Below, piece after piece: positions 12,251-22,972 of a stretch of DNA of 64,000 nt. Source of the DNA: Flaveria trinervia (taxonomy: Eukaryota > Streptophyta > Magnoliopsida > Asterales > Asteraceae); contig CM046451.1 of assembly GCA_025506515.1 (NCBI GenBank), positions 39,828,595 through 39,892,594 on the forward strand. Reading direction: 5' to 3'. Numbering within the stretch: position 1 is the stretch's first letter; each line of letters starts with the position of its first letter. The notes under the pieces were generated by a model. It did not search any database. It was not told where the DNA came from and was given only the letters and a program-made list of their open reading frames with translations. A program made the translations under genes and the position numbers.

Positions 12251-12925
12251 TGTTAGGGTTTGTTAGAACAAGATACATAGTTTAACCATTTAAACTTGTA
12301 AAAACGCAGCGGAAACTAGATTTATAACATAGTTAATGAACTGAAAATTTCGGGTTGCATCTTGATATTATAAAGTTAGTAACAAACCCAAGAACAAAGG
12401 ACCTTTTATATGTGAATAAGGCTAGCTATGTAAAATCAAATATAACATATGGACAGCATTAAGTGGCTGCTAAAAAACTACCTTCCAGCAGCATGGAAAA
12501 GGCGAGATTTGAAGGGATATGACTTCAAGAAACGACTTAGACACCAAAGGAGGTACTCTCATGTTGGCATACCCCAAGCTCTATAGCAAAAAACACGTTT
12601 GTTTGCTAGATTTCCACACCAAATCGCGAGAAGAGGCTGCTGAAACCCCCTTTTCAGCCTTGTCTATCTTCCAAGATGAGAGAAAAAACCACTCTTGCAT
12701 GAATGAGAGAGAGAGAATAGGAAGATGTGTAAGGTCAAAATGGGTGTGTGGTATTCCAAAGCAACAAAAGACAACAAATTACCCTTGAGGGCTGCAAGTT
12801 GCTCTTTAAAATGGGTTTCACCTCATTTTTTAAAAACACCCACCAACAAGGAACTAGTTACAATATATTAGTTGTATAATTAGCCTTCTTAAGATAAAAC
12901 TTAAACACACTATTATTATTTGATG
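12251..12925 (-). mobile_element. E1 5' LTR, first part
   Basis: This aligns with 5099 to about 5772 of the intact LTR and contains R-U5 and the core promoter with the ATATATT TATA-like region (about 12860). The LTR then stops at the E2 insertion point; its upstream U3 part continues at 34290. The E1 core promoter is therefore separated from its upstream U3 by more than 21 kb. Confidence 0.88.
12921..12925. repeat. E2 target-site duplication, left (TGATG)
   Basis: TGATG immediately precedes the first E2 LTR and matches TGATG at 34285-34289. The same pentamer also precedes LTR2 at 21837-21841, which shows that LTR2's left flank was copied from this site. Confidence 0.95.
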
Positions 12926-13814
12926 TGTTGGACCAAAAGAACCAATGAGCCAAGATCAGAAAACCTCTAAGTCCCACACGGTATCACAACAACTGCTGAA
13001 AGCCTCATCAGTAGTTTGACAAGTGCTGAAGACTTCAACAGCTGAAGATCAAGTGCTGAAGACCTTAACAGCTGAAGAACCAAAGTGCTGAAGTACAACA
13101 GCTGAAGAACACAAGTGCTGAAGCTGAAAGACCAAAGTACTGAAGTACAACAGCTGAAGAGTTCACAAGTATGAAGATCAACAACTGATGTACAAAGTCT
13201 GAAGACAAAGACTGAAGACATCAGCTGATGATATCTACTGAAGTCATCAGCTGATGAACGCCTGAAGGTCAAAGTCTGAAGATCAAGTACTGAAGCCTCA
13301 GTAGTTTGTCACAACTGCTGAAGAGTACTTCTTCAGTAGTTGTGATATCAGTAGTTTTATTTCTTTGTTTCAGTAGTTTTGTAAAACGACTGAAGAGCTT
13401 GTTCTTCAGTCGTTGTAGTTTCAGTAGTTTTATATTTTGTACTTAACTTGCTGATATGTTCTCAGTAGTTGTGAACATTTCAGTAGTTTGTTAAGAATTA
13501 GTTATTTCTGTATTGGATCTGCCAGTTGTCACTTTCCGTGATAACAGCAGTGACTGTTGCACTCTATATAAGGAGTGACAACCTATTGTAAATTGAGTGA
13601 AATGAGCAATTGAATGGAATGATTGATTGATTCGATTAGAAATATTCTACATCTATAAACATTCCTAGAAATCAGAAATTCATATTCTCTCCCTATAACC
13701 GTATGCGATCTTAACGCTTACAATATCGATTGCTTGCTACAATTTGTCTAATTCGTGGTTGTATTCCGCTGCTTATATTCTGATACATCAAACTTGTGAT
13801 CACTGATCCTGTCA
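12926..13814 (+). mobile_element. E2 LTR1 (5' LTR of copy 1)
   Basis: This LTR begins TGTTGGACC and ends CCTGTCA, 889 bp. From 13021 it carries a roughly 30-bp tandem array built on AAGTGCTGAAG and CAGCTGAAG (unit starts at 13021, 13051, 13083, 13113), then hairpins such as AACGACTGAAGA at 13385-13396 with its exact complement at 13403-13414. A TATA box CTATATAAGG lies at 13564-13573. Confidence 0.93.
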
Positions 13815-13816
13815 AA

Positions 13817-13830
13817 TGGTATCAGAGCGG
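13817..13830 (+). promoter_or_regulatory. E2 primer-binding site, copy 1
   Basis: TGGTATCAGAGCGG lies two bases after the LTR end and matches the 3' end of initiator tRNA-Met as used by plant copia elements. A 218-bp leader without coding potential follows, up to the gag ATG. Confidence 0.9.
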
Positions 13831-14048
13831 TTAATCATTGATCGATCTAATAATTGATCATTGAAACTGCTATTCAAGATCCAAGTTTGATTGAATTAGC
13901 TTTTGTTTGCAAGAAACGGTTATAGAGATTGAATTTTTCTGTATTTCTGCTCATTCATCCTGAGATCTTTTCTTGGTTCTCATTGAGTTTGTTGTGGTTT
14001 GTCTAAAACTTCTTTTTAAACTTGAACTAAACTGTTTTTGAACTGAAA

Positions 14049-16887
14049 ATGACCACTCCCTCCAATGATCCTCACAATACTGGTTCCTCAACCAAGCCTC
14101 CTATGCTGGTTAGGAATGAGTATAACATATGGCAAAGACGTATGCTCCATCACCTGTCTGTTAACAGCGCAGGGTGTTGGACATCAGTGGTACATGGTCC
14201 ACACAAGCCTATGGTGAATAACCCGGAAACCAATCAAATGGTTCCGAAGAGGAGGGAGCAATACTCAGATGAGGATAAAAAGTTGCTTGAGATTGATGCA
14301 AAAGCCCATGGAATTCTGGCCATGGCTTTGCCCAATGAAATCTATTCTGGGCTAATGCATCATGAAACTGCCCATGACCTCTGGATTGCTTTGAAAGAAC
14401 AATTTGGAGGAACAGATGAGGTCTTGGCAAATAATAGAGAAATTCTTGCCCAACAAATGAGACATTCTCTCATAGAAAGGGTGAGACACTGACTCAACAA
14501 TATGAGCGGTTTTCTTGTTTGATCTCTGAACTAAAAATGGTCAAACTTGAATACACCAATATTCAGATGAATAACAGATTTCTCAGATCACTGCCTGAGA
14601 GATGGGACACATATACTATTGTCCTACGCTCCAGTGCAAGTTTGGACAAACTATCTCTCACCCAACTCCATGGGAAATTGCTCACTTTTGAGAGAGAGAT
14701 AGAACAGAAGAGAAAGCTGTCTTCATCTGGAAAGCTCACTGAAGACTTTATACAAGGCAACACTGCCTTGGTGGGTCATGAGTCAGAATATGCTGCATCT
14801 GAATGCCAGTATGATGAGCATATTAATTTCTCTTCGAGCACTTCTAATTCTGCATTTGTAAGTGTTGATGGTCAGTTTACTGGAGGTAATAATGACAATT
14901 TATGTTTCATTATGGATGATCTCAAGGGGATTGCTGATGATGACTTAGAAGAGATGGATATTTTGAGCCAAATGGCCTTGATAAATATCAGATCTCAGAA
15001 GTTCTACAAAAGAACTGGAAGAAAATTCCCAGGACTCTCTGGCAAAACCAAAGTTGGTTTTGACAAGAGCAAGTTGAGGTGTCACAAATGCCAACGGCTT
15101 GGACACTTTGCAAGAGAGTGTAGATCAACTGGATCAAACTCTACTGCACCCTTTGTGACTTTTCCTGGCAACAGTCAACAAAACAGAGGGCAACATCCTG
15201 TCACATCTAGTCATCATCCTCAACAACAATCTCCGGCATATTTTGTTCCTCAGGGTCAAATGCCTTATCAGTACCCTGGTATTACATGCCACAGTCAAGT
15301 CAAGTTCAAGTTCCTATGACACACAACCTCATGCATTACCAGAACCTCAGCCTTCCCTATCTCATCAACAACCTTCATCTCAACAACACAGCTTCTTCAC
15401 CCCAGGAGTTGTTGACTGGAGCAGTTTACCAGATGACTTGTCTGGTCATGATCAACTGTTCTCAGGTGCTGGTCAACATGGTGGTGACAGTCCCTTTGGG
15501 AATCTAGCTCTTATGGCTTTGGAGTCTGCTGATACTTCATCTCCAATGCCTCTACACCTCAGGTATCACAGGTATCCTCTGAGGCAAAAGCCAAATTATG
15601 TTCTGAACAATGCATAGCAGCATTTGCTTCCATTAGAGAAGCAAATGTAGCTTTAATTAATAAGAACATTGAGCTAGAACAAGTAATTTCCAAAAACAAA
15701 GCTGAGTTTGAGTTTGTGCTCAAAGATAAAAATGATGAGTTTATAAACTGAATTGCAAAATAATTGATGATAAGGCTAGAGAAGATGTACTTTAGAGAAG
15801 TACAAAGATCTCAAAGAAACCCTTGCAGTTACCCAGGTCGAGTGTGATAGATGGGTACAATCATGCAAAGGTTTTGAAATGCTTCTTAGTAAGCAATCTG
15901 CTTCAAATGTGAAGTTTGGAATTGGTTACAATCACACTGCTCCACCTACAGATTTTACCCCAAGAGCAGAGGTAGAATCTGATGGTGAGAGTGATAACCA
16001 ATCCATCAAGTCATGTGATCTACCTTCTGATACAGCACAATCAGAAGTAGCAGTCAGTATCAAGTCCTCTTGAACCTATCAGCTGATGTTGATGGTCCAA
16101 ATGCTGACATTCACATGATCAATAAGTTGATCAACTCAGGAGTCAATCCTGAAGGTCCTGAAAGGACTGGAGAGCAGGATTCAACTCCTGAAGTTCAAAC
16201 TTCAACTGCTGTCAGTACTGAAGAGAAGAAAACTGGCAGTAGAAAGAGTTTGAAGACTACTAAAGATGCTGTCAAGAAAGCAACCAATGCTTCCAAAGCA
16301 TTGAAGAACAAGTCTTCTGTTGCTTCACCATCTTTAGTTGATGATCAACCTAAGATGAAGAAGAAACCATGTGAAGTATGTGGTTTGTTCAATCATCTTA
16401 CAGATGATTGTTGGTACAAAAGAGGTTCCAAACTCAAACAAAAGGAAGAAATTAATGAGAAAATGGTAAAAATGAAAACTGAGTTTGAGACCACATTTGT
16501 ATCAGCAACATCAAATCCTGTAACCCTTAAGTCCTTAAAGCAATCCAAAAAGGAAGGAGTTAAACAGGTGACAGCTGAGGGTGCTCAAAAGAAGAAGGTG
16601 CAACATAGGACCTTATCTAACTCCACTAGCAATGTGTCTGATGAGCTGAAAGCTTTATCACAAAACAGACACAGCTGGTGATGATGGTACAACATCTGTT
16701 GGGTAGAGTTAACCAACTAGATTCTCCTATGTTGAAACCACAGAAAAGGAGGTCTAAGCCAAAGGACTCCTCTTCTGCACCATCTTCTTCCTCTCAGGCT
16801 GTTGTTACAAATAAACATGCTAGTTTACCATCTATTGATGAGACCAGGCCCAAAACCAAAAAGGTTTGGGTCTCTAAAACTAACTGA
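14049..16887 (+). pseudogene. E2 gag, copy 1
   Basis: This is a long Gag of about 940 codons once frameshifts are ignored. The start at 14049 (MTTPSNDPHN) follows the leader and matches copy 2. The N-terminal capsid-like region has MLVRNEYNIWQRRM and an ESLT-type QQYERFS segment. CCHC knuckle 1 is at 15080-15121 (CHKCQRLGHFAREC), followed by a Gln/Pro-rich stretch. A Lys/Glu-rich coiled region (about 15640-15790) precedes a Ser/Lys-rich region with knuckle 2 at 16370-16411 (CEVCGLFNHLTDDC). The gene ends in TGA at 16885-16887. Frames break near 14455, 15280, 15740, 16070 and 16670. Most of these breaks are not shared with copy 2. Confidence 0.88.
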
Positions 16888-16903
16888 TTGTTTATTATTG
16901 CAG
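16885..16903 (+). promoter_or_regulatory. gag/pol junction: TGA stop plus splice-acceptor-like TTGCAG
   Basis: The gag stop TGA is followed by a T-rich tract and CAG|G. Pol is read in the +1 frame relative to gag. The same arrangement occurs at 25805-25823 and, in a different family on the other strand, at 51718-51740. It may mark a 3' splice site or a recoding signal for Pol expression; neither is proven. Confidence 0.55.
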
Positions 16904-19900
16904 GGTTCTTCAACATGCCAAAATAGCATCTGGTATGTAGACAGTGGGGGATCCATGCACATGACTGGGAACATCTCTCTTCTTCATGACTACTCTCAAG
17001 GAAAGAAGGGATTTGTCTCTTTTGGCAATGATGCTAGGGGTTACATCATCGGTAAGGGCTTTGTCTCCAATGGAGAAATCAAATTTGATGATGTTAATCA
17101 TGTGGAAAATCTCAAGTACAACCTCTTGAGTGTCAGTCAAATGTGTGATAAAGGCCATGTTGCCCTTTTCACAAGTCAAAACTGTAGGATTCTGTCATCC
17201 AAAGTTTTGCCCTTGATTGACAAGGTGTTGGATGATCACACTCTCCTGAAAGCCAACAGGACAGGAAGAGTGTATGCCTTAGATCTCTCTAAGAAGATAG
17301 ATCTCAAAGGCAATCCTTGCCTATTTTCCAAAGCTCTTTTCAAGAATCTAAACTATGGCACAGGAGGCTTGGTCATGTTAATCTCAAAAACATGAATCAG
17401 CTTAGCCACAATAGTTTAGTCAGAGGCTTACCAATAAAGGAGTTCCACTGTGATGAAACTTGCACTGCTTGTTTAAAAGGAAAACAGCACAAGGTCTCAT
17501 TTCCTCCTATTGAAGTGTCCAAGTCCACTGCCTGCTTGCAATTACTGCATATGGATCTATTTGGTCCTGTGAGAGTAATGAGCATGGCAAAGAAGAAATA
17601 CTGTCTGGTAATTGTGGATGATTACTCCAGATTTGTATGGACTTTCTTTCTACACTCAAAGGATGAGGCTGCTCAGAAGATTATCCACTTTGTGCTGTAC
17701 ATTGAGAAGCAGTATTCCTTCCAGTCAAGTGTATTAGGAGTGATAATGGAACTGAGTTCAGAAATCATACACTTGATGACTTCTATCTCTCAAAGGGAAT
17801 CAAAAGGCAGTTCAGCATTCCAAGGACTCCGGAACAAAATGGAGTAGTGGAGAGAAAGAACAGGACCCTCATTGAAGCTGCAAGGTCCATGCTGGCTGAC
17901 TCAGGTTTGCCATTGACCTTTTGGGCCGAAGCTGTCAACACAGCTTGTTATGTGCAAAATAGAGTTTTAGTAAATCAGAGGTTGATGAAGACTCCATATG
18001 AAGTTCTCCATCATTTGGCTCCACTGATTTCATTTTTCAAAGCATTTGGGTGTCCCTGTTTTATTCTCAACACAAAGGATCAACTCCACAAATTTGATCC
18101 TAAGGTGGATGCAGGATACTTTGTTGGTTTTCATCTACTTGCAAGGCATACAGAGTCTTCAACTGCAGAACAAAGATGGTTGAAGAAACTCTACATGTTA
18201 AGTTTAATGAATCTCCAAAGGACAAGATTCCACAAAGTCCTGTGGAGTTATTTGATCTGGACATACTGCAATATGTTCCTTATCAAACTCCTGCTGTTGC
18301 TCCTGTCAACAGTTCACCACCTGGTGGTACTGCTGATGATGATGATGATTGCAGTACTCACCTCTTCAGGTTTAGTGATCAGCTGCCTGATTCAACTAGA
18401 CCTGATGTTCCTGTAGCGCCAGTAGCACCATCCACAACAAATGCTGATGAGATTTCTTCGAATTCAACTTCCTTTGAATTACCATCCACTGATTGGTTTC
18501 AAGGAAATGATTCACCATCACCATCTGTTGCTGCTGAACCGGCTACAAACACTTGCACAGATCTCATTGTGTATCAAGATCTGAAGAATCACCCCATGTC
18601 TCAAATCATTGGTGATATCACTGCTGGAGTATCAACAAGAAGTCAATTGTCAAATTTCTGCTTCTATGCTCTCTTCATCAGTCAGCAAGAGCCAAAGAAT
18701 TATCACATTGCTTTAAAGGACAATGGATGGGTTGATGCCATGCAGCTTGAGCTTCTTCAGTTCAAGAAACAGCAAGTGTGGGAACTGGTTCCTCTACCTC
18801 CAGGTAAGTGTGCAATAGGCACTAAATGGGTGTTTAGGAACAAAACTGATGAAAATGGGCTTATTGTTAAGAACAAGGCCAGACTGGTTGTTCAGGGGTT
18901 TGCACAAGAAGAAGGTATTGATTATGATGAAACCTTTGCCCCTGTAGCCAGACTGGAAGCAATTCGATTGTTTTTAGCTTATGCTGCTTATCAAAAACTT
19001 AAAGTCTTTCAAATGGATGTCAAAAGTGCATTTTTGTATGGAAAAGTTAAAGAAGAGGTTTATGTATGTCAACCTCCAGGCTTTGAGGACAAAACATCCT
19101 AATTGGGTGTATAAGCTTGATAAAGCTCTTTATGGGTTAAAACAAGCTCCCAGAGCCTGGTATGAGACATTATCAAACTTTCTTCTGGAAAACAATTTCA
19201 CTAGAGGCTCCATAGACAAGACTTTATTTATTAAGAAAGCTGGGCAGCATAATCTACTTGTTCAAATTTATGTAGATGATATCATTTTTGCATCCTCTGA
19301 TCCAAAGTTGTGTGATGCCTTTACAAAGTTGATGCAACAGAAGTTTGAAATGAGTGCCATGGGAGAATTACAGTTCTTTCTGGGGTTGCAAATCAAACAA
19401 AAGGCTGATGGAATTTTTATTCATCAATCCAAATATACAAAAGATCTTTTGCAAAAGTTTGATTTACAAAACTGTAAGCCCTGTTCTACTCCCATGAGCA
19501 GCACCACACAACTGGACTCAGATCAGAAAGGTAAAGTGGTTGATGAAACACTTTACAGATGTATGATTGGGTCCTTGATGTATTTAACAGCTTCTAGACC
19601 AGATATTATGTTTGCTACATGTGTTTGTGCTAGATTTCAGGCTGCACCTAAAGAGTCTCATCTGATTGCAGTCAAGAGGATCTTTAGATATCTGCAAGGC
19701 ACTCCATCTCTAGGTTTATGGTATTCTACCAGACATTCTGGTAAATTAGTTGCTTTTTCTGACAGTGACTATGCAGGGTGTAAGTTGACCAGGAAATCAA
19801 CTTCTGGTGGATGTCAATTCCTAGGCAACTGCTTGATTTCTTGGCAGAGCAAGAAACAGACCTCAGTTGCTACATCCACTGCGGAAGCAGAGTACATTGC

Positions 19901-20213
19901 TGCTGCAAGCTGTACATCTCAGGTACTCTGGCTTCAAAACCAACTTTTGGATTATGGCATTACAGAGACTAAGACTCCATTGTTAATGGATAGTGCTTCA
20001 GCTCTTTGCATTGTCAAAAATCCAGTCCAGCACTCTAGGACCAAACATATAGAGATCAGACATCATTTTATAAGGGATTGTTTTGAAAAAGGTCTGATTG
20101 ATCCTAAGTTTGTGCCCAGTGCTGATGAGCTTGCAGACATTTTTACTAAGCCTTTGGATAGTTCAACTTTCCAAAACCTGGTGTTAAGGCTTGGTATGCT
20201 GCAGCTAGAATAG
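16888..20213 (+). pseudogene. E2 pol (PR-INT-RT-RH), copy 1
   Basis: Domains in order: protease DSG at 16940-16948 within YVDSGGSMHMTGN; GAG-pre-integrase with HRRLGH and a CTACLKGKQH segment (about 17350-17490); integrase D,D,E at 17554, 17742 and 17850 (HMDLFGP, RSDNGTEF in a shifted frame, VVERKNR); reverse transcriptase from about 18800 with GTKWVFRNK, QMDVKSAFLYG and YVDD at 19269-19280; RNase H with SDSDYAG, TAEAEYIAA and ADIFTKPL, stopping at 20213. The RT-RH half is open for 410 codons (18981-20213). Frame breaks occur near 17335, 17730, 17845, 18130 and 19090. Pol would make and insert cDNA in virus-like particles if intact. Confidence 0.92.
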
Positions 20214-20966
20214 GTGACAACTACTGATGATCTCAGTAATTCATATTGATGATCATGAGTGCCTGTCACATATAAGTACTGATGAGCTCTTTTAACCTCA
20301 GTAGTTTTTATAACTACTGAAGGCTAAAGTCTCACAAGTACTGAAGTACTTCATCTGCTCTAAACTACTGAAGTAGTTAACTACTGATGCAGTCATAACT
20401 ACTGCAATCAGTAAAAACAGATAAGTACTGATGTCCTATGAAACAACTGAAATCAGCCATAAAGACTGATGAATGTGTTGAGGACAGTTTGAAACAGCTG
20501 AAAAGCTAAGAATTGACGAAAACAGCTGAAGAGAACTTTCTCCTCAGTCGTTTGTACCACTGCTGTTTCATTTTAAACAACTGAAGCAAAACCACGTCTT
20601 CAGCAGTTTTATAACTACTGATGACCAATACCAAGTCTTCAGTTGTTTACAACAGCTGATGACAAAACCACTGTCTTCAGTAGTTTCATAACTACTGATG
20701 ACAAACACCATGTCCTCAGTTTTCAATCACCTGAAGTCAAAACCACGGTCTTCAGTAGTTTTCTAAACTACTGATGCCTAACACCGCGACTTCAGCTGTT
20801 TCAACGTCTGAAAGGATAATACCATGTCAACGGTCGTTTAAAACTACTGATGACTAACACCACATCCTTCAGTCGTTTCCTCACCCGTACCCTATAAATA
20901 CCCTTAACCTGAGCTCTCCATGCTTTATCTTCTTCAAACCTAACGTTCCTCTCCAAAAAAATTTCC
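20214..20966 (+). promoter_or_regulatory. E2 pol to third-ORF spacer: hairpin array plus TATA (putative internal promoter), copy 1
   Basis: This 753-bp noncoding spacer is packed with CAGTAGTT/AACTACTG inverted repeats. From 20598 to 20886 they form eight imperfect tandem units starting at 20598, 20637, 20675, 20714, 20750, 20790, 20828 and 20867 (36-40 bp apart). Several are clean hairpins, such as CAGTAGTTT with AAACTACTG at about 20752-20773. The array stops just before a TATA-like CCTATAAATA at 20891-20900, and the third-ORF ATG follows at 20967. The LTR carries the same motif class upstream of its own TATA box. Promoter activity is inferred from this layout. Confidence 0.65.
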
Positions 20967-21770
20967 ATGGCGTCTATGCAAATTAAACCGCGACACAACT
21001 GTGTTGCCTACCTCACAAAATCGCCGATCTGGACTAAGTTCGATACTGCTATCGATCTTATGGTTCAGTCCCAATACAACAAGGCATTCCTTCTGAAACC
21101 CGTTTTACATACCGAATCCTTGAACCAATTTTGGATGAACGTAATGTTACTACTGAGGAGAGCAACACACGATCCCTCCGGTCAGTCGTCAACACAAAGA
21201 AGTAGTGATTACTCCTGCAACAATCCGTAAAATTCTTCAACTGAGTGATGCTACCTCTCCTGCTGGATATCCGAAGGGCACCATAGATCTATCATTTGCT
21301 CAGCATGGATATCAAGGTGATCTCAGTGCCACCACCATCATGAAGAAACACTTTAATGACGCTGAGCGCCTGATCTTTCACATGGTCAATGTATGTTTGG
21401 CCCCTAAGACATCGTCTTGGGATCAAATGTCCACCAAATGGCAGCAGGTAATGTATTCTATCCTTGAGCAACAACCACTGAATTTTTCAGAATTAATATT
21501 TTCAGAGCTCAAAGATATGGCTCAAAAACTAACTGCCAACCGTTGGATACTCTATCCACGGTTCATAATGGCCATTATAATAGACCAGCTTAATGCTGAG
21601 GGACTTGTTGGCTTGGGAGTCCCTGCTACGGCTGTTTTGCCAGAAGTATACTCCCGGCACAACTCCGACCGGACACTCAAACTGGCTGCCAAGCTGCGAA
21701 AACCCACGCAGCTGGAACCCACAGCCACCACCTCCAAATCCAATGTCCCCACCAAACCCACCAAAAAGAA
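20967..21770 (+). pseudogene. E2 third ORF, copy 1, truncated
   Basis: This is the N-terminal part only. It starts at 20967 (MASMQIKPRHN), has a frameshift near 21150-21200, then continues with an FAQHGYQGDLS segment, HMVNVCLA, SWDQM and a WILYPRF motif (21541-21564). It stops being element sequence at the duplication junction near 21770, inside the Pro/Thr-rich linker; copy 2 continues past this point at about 30686. The protein family is described at copy 2. Confidence 0.85.
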
Positions 21771-21841
21771 CTAGTTACAATATATAAGTTGTATATTAAC
21801 CTCTTAATTATAAAACTTAAACACACTATTATTATTTGATG
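21771..21841 (-). mobile_element. E1 LTR scrap at E2 duplication junction
   Basis: Seventy-one bases resemble E1 LTR sequence (12855-12925 and 5698-5772): ACTAGTTACAATATA, then TTAAACACACTATT, ending in TGATG next to LTR2. Before the junction the third ORF reads CCACCAAAAAGAA, and the intact E1 LTR has CCACTAAAAAGAACTAG at about 5690, so a microhomology of about 14 bp bridges the two. Confidence 0.88.
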
Positions 21842-22735
21842 TGTTGGACCAAAAGAACAATGAGCCAAGATCAGAAAACCTCTAAGTCCCACACGGTATC
21901 ACAACAACTGCTGAAAGCCTCATCAGTAGTTTGACAAGTGCTGAAGACTTCAACAGCTGAAGATCAAGTGCTGAAGACCTTAACTGCTGAAGAACCCAAG
22001 TGCTGAAGTACAACAGCTGAAGAACACAAGTGCTGAAGCTGAAAGACCAAAGTACTGAAGTACAACAGCTGAAGAGTTCACAAGTACTGAAGATCAACAA
22101 CTGATGTACAAAGTCTGAAGACAAAGACTGAAGACATCAGCTGATGATATCTACTGAAGTCATCAGCTGATGAAACGCCTGAATGTCAAAGTCTGAAGAT
22201 CAAGTACTGAAGCCTCAGTAGTTTGTCACAACTGCTGAAGAGTACTTCTTCAGTAGTTGTGATATCAGTAGTTTTATTTTCTTGTTTCAGTAGTTTTGTA
22301 AAACGACTGAAGAGCTTGTTCTTCAGTCGTTGTAGTTTCAGTAGTTTTATATTTTGTACTTAACTTGCTGATATGTTCTCAGTAGTTGTGAACATTTCAG
22401 TAGTTTGTTAAGAATTAGTTATTTCTGTATTGGATCTGCCAGTTGTCACTTTCCGTGATAACAGCAGTGACTGTTGCACTCTATATAAGGAGTGACAACC
22501 TATTGTAATGATGGAGTGATATGAGCAATTGAATGGAATGATTGATTGATTCGATTAGAAATATTCTACATCTATAAACATTCCTAGAAATCAGAAATTC
22601 ATATTCTCTCCCTATAACCGTATGCGATCTTAACGCTTACAAGTATCGATTGCTTGCTACAATTTGTCTAATTCGTGTTTGTATTCCGCTGCTTTATATT
22701 CTGATACGTCAAACTTGTGATCACTGATCCTGTCA
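21842..22735 (+). mobile_element. E2 LTR2 (5' LTR of copy 2)
   Basis: This 894-bp LTR is nearly identical to LTR1 and LTR3, with the TATA box CTATATAAGG at 22491-22500. Its left flank is E1 LTR plus TGATG, not element interior, which is the key evidence for duplication after insertion. Confidence 0.93.
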
Positions 22736-22737
22736 AA

Positions 22738-22751
22738 TGGTATCAGAGCGG
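22738..22751 (+). promoter_or_regulatory. E2 primer-binding site, copy 2
   Basis: TGGTATCAGAGCGG is identical to the copy 1 site and sits at the same spacing after the LTR end. The leader to the gag ATG holds no gene. Confidence 0.9.
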
Positions 22752-22972
22752 TTAATCATTGATCGATCTAATAATTGATCATTGAAACTGCTATTCAAGA
22801 TCCAAGTTTGATTGAATTAGCTTTTGTTGTTTGCAAGAAACGGTTATAGAGATTGAATTTTTCTGTATTTCTGCTCATTCATCCTGAGATCTTTTCTTGG
22901 TTCTCATTGAGTTTGTTGTGGTTTGTCTAAAACTTCTTTTTAAACTTGAACTAAACTGTTTTTGAACTGAAA

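Noticed and set aside
13021..13170. CRISPR-like spacing of repeats in E2 LTR and spacer
   Set aside because: Repeats are degenerate, the spaces between them are themselves similar, and the context is a plant LTR with a TATA box.
12967..13272. 101-codon minus-strand ORF in E2 LTR1 (also in LTR2 and LTR3)
   Set aside because: Its Ser/Leu-rich translation comes from the tandem array itself; it repeats in each LTR because the LTRs are copies.
21771..22735. LTR2 as an independent second insertion of E2
   Set aside because: Its left flank repeats the same E1 LTR sequence and TGATG as LTR1, and copy 1 has no 3' LTR of its own, so duplication is simpler.
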